From the NCBI GenBank assembly GCA_018287875.1, contig JAGVVL010000013.1, positions 2,046,001-2,110,000 on the forward strand: a DNA stretch of 64,000 nt. Direction: 5' to 3'. The position numbers and the translations under genes were made by a program. This document shows positions 57,387-64,000 of the stretch, piece by piece. Source of the stretch: Nigrospora sphaerica. Taxonomy: Eukaryota; Ascomycota; Sordariomycetes; Amphisphaeriales; Apiosporaceae. The notes beneath the pieces were generated by a model. The model ran no database searches and had not been told where the DNA came from. It saw only the letters and a list, made by a program, of their open reading frames with translations. Every line of letters begins with the position of its first letter. Position 1 is the stretch's first letter.

Positions 57387-59713
57387 GTAGCGGTGCCCGT
57401 CGCTGGGTTGGGGTTGAGTTGGTTGGCGTGGGGGGGGGCGGGCGAGGCTGTCAATGGCGCACAAGCGTGCAGTATGGAGCGATGGGTCGGGTTTAGAGGG
57501 TGCTTGAACTCCTCTACGTATACAGCGAGTTGGTGCGTGGTTATGGAGGCGAGCTCGCTTATACCACTGGTTCAAGTTGTCATGACGGCGCCCCTGAAGC
57601 AGTGAGTCGGGTCATCATTCTCTCCGCTGCCAAGCCCGGGTCCTCATCCACTTCCATTTTTTCTCCGCAACCCTATCTTTGCCTTCTATAAACCTCGGTA
57701 CCAATCAACTTATACTTTAGTATTGGAAGTTATCAGATAGTGATCAGCGTTCCTTCAGCAATTGGATCAGTGCTGGCGCGGGTACGTCCGTATGTACTAC
57801 TTACTTAGGCGCCTAGGTAAAGTACATAAGTAGTAACTTCGATCATATGAAATCGAGTCAATCATAGTCTCTGGCCGAGGATTGTGTTGACCTTCAAGCA
57901 TACAATGAGTGACTCGTGCGGACAAAGCAAGTAGTTGGCCGCTAAAGCAGACATGTCCGCCGTACTCATCCACTCCTATTCCAAGCAGTTCATGCAAGTG
58001 TTGTATTGTCCCGTCCGAACGAGAATGGGTTGTGCAACTCGAAGATCTGCGTTCATTCGTCCCAGATAGGAAGGAGAGCAGGGGTAGTTTCACGGACCGT
58101 CCCGCTCTGGAGACATGGATCGCTCCACACACACCAACAAGCATCCTAATATAAGATGTACTTCTCCATTCAAAACCCTTCGCTTGCTTGCTACTCGGCT
58201 GACGCGATTTCGTATATGTGATTAGCCTTCCTGCCCAAAACATAGTATCCCCCCCCCTAAAACAACCTGGGGCATGCTCGAGGCTCGGAAGGTAGGAGGG
58301 CCACAACGATAGCAGACTGCGCAGTATTGAGCAAGTGCTATTTTCTGCTTCCGCGCGGTCGCATCGGTCGTGTGTCATTCGGCTCGAATACAGACAGTAT
58401 ATGACTATCGGGCCTAGGCGGGCGATGGTGGACATCTTTTATGAAGACCGCCGCCGCCGGAAATACGACTACACAGCCTCCGGTACGAACGGAGGCGTGG
58501 GCTGCAACCGCTCAGGGCGGAAACGCCATGGCCCTCGCCTCCCTTCTCGGGGCGGCGCCTCTGGAGATGGCCCGATTCGGGCGTCCGCCGTTGGCGCGAC
58601 TGCCCGGCGACTTGTTGGGAGGGCCTTGATTCATCACCTGTGCGCGCCGCCTTCGTCGCCTTAGCGTTCCCTCGCCGCCGCCACTTGCGGCAGAAAAACC
58701 CGCCCGCGTCGGTCAACCAACACTCAGCAACAGAGGTTCAAACTGCCCCTGAGCCGCTCTCCTTGACAAAACTTCTTCTCATCCCCGCCGACATACTCTG
58801 ACACGCTACCTTTCGTCAACGTCCGTGTGCCCGACGTGAGATCCCGGGTTCCCAGTATCTCCTGAAGTGCGCGTGCGATCCGGCTCCCGCCTCGGCTTTT
58901 CGGAGTTCCCTGCTTCGGTCGGCGAAACAGTCGAAACAAACAAGAAGCAAACCATCGGTGATGGATTCCCAGCTTTTCCCTTCCAGCCGTTCGCTCTCTC
59001 CCGATAACCCCTCGTTCAGACTTCTCCTTACTCTTTCCTGGCCGTTTCAGCCCCTTGAGATTGTAGTCGATAAGAAATTTTGCAAGATACAGCCACCGTG
59101 GAGCCCTGATCTTGTCAAACGCCAGACAGGAGAGTGCCGAGGGAAACTTCCACCGGAGGTCTGGCGTTTTCATCTCAACTCTTCACTGTAATGGCGGGTT
59201 ATGCCAAGTTCATCCTTAAGGAGATAATGGCAACATGGTTTAGGCTGGCTCAGAATAACTGGGGTCCAGTATGGTGGCTAAGTACTGGCTTAGCGACGCG
59301 ATAGACGCGCATAGCCTCCTTCCGGCTATACTCTCATCTTCGTCGGTTGTGCTTCCGGGGCTCGGGGTGCCTTTTCGGCAAGCCATACGAAACCGCCAAC
59401 GCCGTACTCTCCGGGTTGAGGCGCAATCTTCTCTCCAGAAGCCAAAACCTTCACCCTGCAAGCACAGAGGGCTCCGCTTCATACTTGACACCCGAAAGCG
59501 CGGCCAGGCTGAGGTGTGAGTGAGACTCTGCGGAGACGGGCTGCGACTCCTGAAGCCGGCGTCCCAGCGATGCCGTGGTTCATTATAAGTACGAGGAAAG
59601 GCAACCGAATACGGCATTTTCTCCCATCCTCAAGACATCCACATCGCTTGTGCTCTCTCGCTACTTATTACCCGCTCACTCCCAGGTACCAACCGAGTAC
59701 GTGACATCACGCA
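57387..59713. other. Intergenic region, 2.3 kb
   Basis: No supported gene. Contains an imperfect inverted repeat centred near 57810 and AT-richer sequence to its right. The last 200 bp are the promoter of the thaumatin-like gene. Overlapping frames near 58724-59173 have no family resemblance. Confidence 0.4.
57791..57832. repeat. Imperfect inverted repeat centred on GGCGCC
   Basis: The left arm TATGTACTACTTACTTAGGC and right arm GCCTAGGTAAAGTACATAAG pair with one substitution and a two-base gap. Both arms contain the TAGGTA/TACTTA type motif common in this window's intergenic DNA. Confidence 0.65.
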
Positions 59714-61072
59714 ATGGCACCTCTGTTAAATACAGCCTTCGTCCTGTCCATGGCGGCCGGAGGCCTTGCCGTCACCTTGCCGGCAAGAACGGGCAAGGGA
59801 CTCGTGAGTAAGCCAACCAGGAGGGCCCTCGTGGGAGCGGCGGTGCACACGCTCCCGGCAATCCGGGCTCACGCGGCGGTCGGCTCCAGCAGCAGCGCGG
59901 CCTCGTCGACATGGACAGGGGTTGGCCCTGGGCCCGGGCCCGAATACCTGACCATCTCCATCGTCAACTCGCACGGCTATGCCATCTCCACCGACCACCA
60001 CTCAGACACCAACGGCCCGGCGCCCACCGGCGTCAACCAGCTCGGGCCCGGTACCATTGCCGCCGGTAGCTCGGCCACCTTTGCTGTGCCGACCGGCTGG
60101 ATCGGCAACGTGGCCGTGGTCGATGCCCGGTACAATATCACGAACAGCGACACCCTCGTCGAGGCCAACTACGTCATCCCGGAGGGGTACGACCACGCCG
60201 TGGCCGATGTGGACATCAGTTACGTGCACGTCTCTCCCGACGCGGGCATGGGAGGAGAGGGCCAGGAGAACACGCTGACCTCGTCTCCAGAAACGGCTAC
60301 ACGATGGCCATGACGTGCTCCTGCAGCGGCAAGGTGGTGTCAGGCTGCAACAAGGACTTGAGCAAGCTGGGAACCTGCCCCGTAAGAAACAGAACTGCCG
60401 TCCCCACACTGATCCCCGTTCGCTTCACCGCGTGGCCGGCCACTGACCAGCCGGTGGGCGTAGGCGCAGGACAAAAACGGCGAGGGCGGGTGCGCGAACC
60501 CGCTCCGGGCCGACGAGGGTGCCACCGAAGCGGCGCCCTTCTTCGCGCCCTGCCAGCACGCAGCCTGGACGTACGTCAACGACGGCCGGGCCGACGCCTG
60601 GGGCGCGTGCCAGAGCGGGCAGATCGTCTGCTGCGCCGGCACGGCCTGCCCGGCCAATCCGAACCAGGCGGGCGACCTCGACAACAACAACAGCACGGCG
60701 CCGCCGCCATCCTCGGGCATGAAGGACGCACCGGACAACAAAAACCACAACGGCACGGCTACTTCGCCGTCCTCGGGCGAGAAGCACTACGTCGGTGCCG
60801 CCGCCAGCAGCCAGAGTAGCTCCGCGGCCGCCCCCGTGCGCACCTCCATCGGCCTGCCCGGTCTCCCCTCGTTGAGTCTGCCGGCCCTGCCCTTCTCCTT
60901 CAGCCGTCCCGTCTTCGCCTCCCTGAGCCTCCCGGTGACTTTTCAGCCCTCGGGCGCGTCCCCTGCCATGCCTGTCCTGTCCTTGAGCCTCCCCGCCGGA
61001 GTAACACTCCCCGCTGGCGTGAGCCTCCCGACGGCCATGCAGCCCGCGGCCACGACGGCTTTGCGCACGTAG
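59714..61072 (+). CDS. Thaumatin-like secreted protein
   Basis: Three exons: 59714-60225, 60291-60381 and 60470-61072, 401 aa. There is a signal peptide at residues 1-19 (NTAFVLSMAAGGLAVTLPA). A pro-like stretch follows, then the domain: YLTISIVNSHGYAISTDHHS, GPGTIAAGSSATFAVPTGW, IGNVAVVDARY and VADVDISY/VNGYTMAMTCSC. SGKVVSGCNKDLSKLGTCP joins DKNGEGGCANPLRADEGAT, then FFAPCQHAAWTYVNDGRADA and CQSGQIVCCAGTACPANP. Cysteines match fungal thaumatin/osmotin-like proteins, which are extracellular and often wall-glucan linked. Restoring SYVNGYTM needs a GC-AG intron at 60226-60290: no GT donor gives the right phase, and a CTGAC branch sits 12 bp before the acceptor. The C-terminal 120 residues are a low-complexity tail of Leu/Ser/Pro repeats (LPSLSLPALPFSFSRP). 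No GPI signal is obvious. Confidence 0.82.
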
Positions 61073-62060
61073 ACGGTTCCGTTTTAAGGTTTTCTCGTTA
61101 CGCCGTTGGCAAGTTAAGATTTCTTTTGGCTTGAGGCGGTCAGTGGGCGTCGAATTCCGGGCGGTTTGGGGGTTAAGAGGGCCGTAATGCAGTATTCGGC
61201 CACGAGATCTTGTTACGAAAGCAGCCGAGGAGATGGGATGCTTCCTAGGAGATTGGTTCAGAATATAGTGTCATGCTAGAGATCACAGGCTTCAGGCAAC
61301 TGTGTTATTGTTTCTAGTAATAGGATACTGCAGTTCCTTGGGTCTTCCGTAAATAAGTACTGATGACAGCCCCTGGGCAGAGTTGCTAAACTGCCGAGGC
61401 CAGAGATATCCGACGACAAGATGACGCATGCGTCGTTTCTTATCGCCTGGACGCTCGAGAGACCTGCGCATGTCCGTTGTGTCCTACGAACAAGAGGCAC
61501 GGCATGCCGCTTGTCGCACTTGCGTTTCTAGGTAACGATGTGGTTCACGCCGTGCCGTTGCCCGGCCAATCCGAAGACGGGGTGCATCGAGACGGGGTCC
61601 TCAAGAGGATCAAGTTACTGCAATGCAGGCCGGGCGTGCCGGATCCCCGGGTGGCTCAGTGGGTTGCATTGTGTTTTAGAGTGCCGGCTAAGGGCCTAGC
61701 TTTGGACCCTTTCAGAACCACTGGCCTCTGGCCGGCGCCGAGCGGTGACGTACGGCTGCAGGCTCATCGTACATATCGAGATGTCATGGATGGGTTCCCA
61801 ACTAAGGTGGCAAGCCGGGCGGCAACGGCGCTTCTTAGCAAGCAGACTTATCCAAATGGTCGTTCGCCTTGGCGGAATTGGCCCTCCCTCGCCTGCGTGC
61901 CTGTACACACTAGACCGTCCGTAGTACGTCGTGGGGAGGTGAGAATATGGCAAAAAGTCTTGGCACCCGGACGTGTTAGGCGACACAATTTGCGTGCCCT
62001 ACCTATGTAGGTAAGATAAGCAGGTAGTTACTTGGGCTCAACACGTGACGGTGCTGGCCA

Positions 62061-62115
<55 letters not shown>

Positions 62116-63179
62116 ATGAATGTACGGGAGGGGAAGCAAGAAAGAGCACTTCGGCACCCCATGCGGTGCCCCAGACCCACACTGGCTGGCTTGCATGCCG
62201 GGATGGAGAAGAAGCCCGGGGCCATGGAAAGTGAAGCGAGCACCACAGACCGGCCACACGGTTCCCAATAGCCAGTCGTAGGATGAAGAGTCGAAAATTT
62301 CCCCATCATGTGCTCAAGCAGAGCGATCGGTAGTACGGAATGGAGCGGTCAAAAATGTAGGTGGTGGTGGTGGTGGTGTTCGGTACTTTGAAAGCCCCGG
62401 TGCTACCCTGCAGGGCAAGCAAGTATTACTTACTTCAATAAGTGGGTGGTCTACTTCTTACGTCCCTATGGCCTCAGTGAGTGCGAGGGCCAGGCGTGCG
62501 GGAGCCGTGCTTGGCGGGCGCGTAGATTACGGTGAGGGGAGAAGAAGAAAGAAAACAGCCAATCACGGAGTCAGTCACTACGACCGTCCAGCGCACGATG
62601 GTCGGTTCGTAGGTAGGCCAGCCCAGGCAGACTGAGGTCAGGCAGGCTGCCCGGCGATGCAAAGACGGTGAGGTGACGGTGGTGGTGGTGATGACGGCAA
62701 TTGGGTGCGTACCTATGTATGGGTGTGTGTCCGCGTGCGCGTCAGAATCTGGACCGGGTGGCTGAAAGATCCATAGCATCATTGATCCAGCAGATGGATT
62801 GGGTTTTTGGTGGGGGAGGGGGAAAGATCGCTTGCATCAAGTGGCATAGAAATGGATGGATGTCGAAGCTCCAAAGCTCGGTATAAGTACCATGTACCTC
62901 TACATGGTTCCTCCTCCCGCCTCCCACGTGACCCAAGTCTTGGCAATTGGGTCCAAGCTCTTCCCTGCCGTTCGGTTGAATGCCAGCTTTTGGGCGAACC
63001 AAGGCAAAACGGACCTCCAAAAAGCCAGAGACTGAGGAGCATCATTCATTTTCCCGAGCCGGCCGCAAAAACCTCACCTGGAGAACTTCGCCGCCCCCGT
63101 TCCGCCCCCCCCATATCATCACCACCCCGAGTCGAACAGCACCTCGTCAATTGGGCATCTCCGCGTCACCAGTCCCAAC
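61073..63179. other. Intergenic region, 2.1 kb
   Basis: No supported gene. Includes a (GA)n microsatellite near 62067-62113, TAGGTA/TACTTA motifs near 62000-62030 and 62425-62460, GGTGGT runs near 62359-62380 and 62675-62690, and the atp14 promoter at the right. Confidence 0.45.
62067..62113. repeat. (GA)n microsatellite
   Basis: More than twenty uninterrupted GA units preceded by a GAGAAAGAGA lead-in. Non-coding. Confidence 0.92.
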
Positions 63180-63928
63180 ATGCTTGTTCAACTCAGATCC
63201 TCGGTATGTTGCTGTCTCCCCCGTCCTCTGTTGCTATGTGTGCGTGCGTGCGTGCGTGTGTCGATGTTGTCTTATGTGCGTGCGACTGACGTCTCTCTCT
63301 CCGCTTCAGACCGCCCGCCAGGCCGCGTCGGCCATCTCCCGCGTTGCCCGCGTCAACGCCACCAGATCTTTCATTGCTCCCACAGTTTCGCGACGAGGTA
63401 TGTTGTTGCACGCATTTCCTTGCATCATCGCGCACTCCGACCGGCGCGGCGGGACGGATGCGAACCAAGGCCCAGTGGCTGGCTGCGGCGATACGACGGC
63501 CCTTGGGCGTTCCGTCCCCGGCCTGATATCGCCGCGATTATAGCCTCCGCTCCCGTCCACGCCACAGCGATGTCGTCCTCGCCTTCGATTTCTCATCTGC
63601 GCCAGCGCGCAAACCCACCATTGCGCACGTTCGCTAACCCCGAGACTCCATAGCCGATTTCGTGCAGGAGCTCTACCTCAAGGAGCTTAAGGCCTACAAG
63701 CCCACCCCCATAAAGGACTCGGACGCCGTCGGCCAGGTGCAAACCTTCACGGCGCCCAAGACGCCCAAGTCGCCCGAGGAGGCCGACCTGGCCAGCAGCC
63801 TGAAGGAGTACGAGAACATGGCGGTTGAGGTCGAGGGACAAGAAGCCGCCGCCCCGGGCTCCACCCCCGCCGCCGTGGAGGACTGGTTGGTGATCGAGGA
63901 GGACGAGGAGCCCGCCCACAAACACTAA
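63180..63928 (+). CDS. atp14: Mitochondrial F1Fo ATP synthase subunit h
   Basis: Three exons: 63180-63203, 63310-63397 and 63654-63928, 128 aa. MLVQLRSS/TARQAASAISRVARVN forms an Arg/Ser/Ala-rich mitochondrial presequence. RSFIAPTVSRR then joins ADFVQELYLKELKAYKPTPI, SDAVGQVQTFTAPKTPKSPE and LASSLKEYENMAVEVEGQE, and an acidic end follows (EDWLVIEEDEEPAHKH). This is the Atp14/subunit h family, a peripheral-stalk component on the matrix side of complex V. Length equals that of other fungal orthologues (about 120-130). Donors are GTATGT in both introns. The gene lies complete within the window, with 72 bp of 3' flank. Confidence 0.9.
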
Positions 63929-64000
63929 GTCCGAACGGGCGTGACGGGCTGACGCGAAAGGTTTGGTGGTATGATGTCTACTCGATGGGGAAAAGAGAAA

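Overview
The window reads as nuclear DNA of a filamentous ascomycete (Pezizomycotina, most likely Sordariomycetes). Introns are short (about 50-150 bp), with GTRNGT donors, CTNAC-type branch sites and YAG acceptors. Recognisable genes include fungal-only or fungal-typical families: NST1, Rho2, a TmpA-like flavoprotein, Atp14, mL40/MrpL28, a Zn2Cys6 regulator and an MFS sugar permease. No bacterial, viral, rRNA or tRNA gene was recognised, and no intact transposon was seen. All gene models were spliced by hand; exon sums were checked to be multiples of three and to preserve family motifs. Species cannot be named from sequence alone.

Layout. 1-2.1 kb: no gene seen. 2.1-4.0 kb (+): six-exon FAD amine oxidase of the amadoriase/MSOX family. 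4.5-5.9 kb (-): unrecognised 285-aa protein. 8.7-10.1 kb (-): Tma20 (MCT-1-like ribosome factor) and a small I78-type protease inhibitor. 12.9-13.8 kb (+): secreted-type Cys-rich single-pass membrane protein. 16.0-19.8 kb (-): NST1. 19.8-26.2 kb: gene-free, with simple repeats. 26.2-27.5 kb (+): Rho2 GTPase, with a 6-nt microexon. 29.6-30.2 kb (-): mitochondrial ribosomal protein mL40. 30.3-32.6 kb (-): large AT-hook protein. 34.9-37.6 kb (-): a broken FTA2-like gene and a doubtful, probably degenerate gene. 38.8-40.5 kb (-): TmpA-like membrane flavoprotein. 42.4-44.2 kb (+): TRAPPC12-like TPR protein. 44.5-46.1 kb (-): nucleotidyltransferase-like fungal protein. 48.1-49.2 kb (+): PAN/Apple-like membrane protein. 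49.7-56.9 kb: GH27 alpha-galactosidase (-), Zn2Cys6 regulator (-) and MFS sugar transporter (+). 59.7-61.1 kb (+): thaumatin-like secreted protein. 63.2-63.9 kb (+): ATP synthase subunit h.

How genes may work together. The clearest functional group is at 49.7-56.9 kb: a hydrolase for alpha-galactosides, a zinc-cluster transcription factor and a sugar permease, the last two divergent from a shared 1.3-kb promoter. This looks like a small catabolic module, with the unusual feature that the galactosidase ends in KDEL, an ER-retrieval signal. The remaining genes are mostly single housekeeping or accessory genes, separated by long intergenic stretches rich in short TAGGTA/TACCTA motifs.

The 34.9-36.2 kb FTA2-like locus carries nonsense codons and frameshifts, including CAG-to-TAG-type stops that would fit repeat-induced point mutation. 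I found no system that I can call undescribed. The best leads are the KDEL galactosidase module, the Rho2 microexon, a probable GC-AG intron, a stop-free 60-nt intron in NST1, the broken FTA2-like gene and the unassigned conserved-looking proteins.
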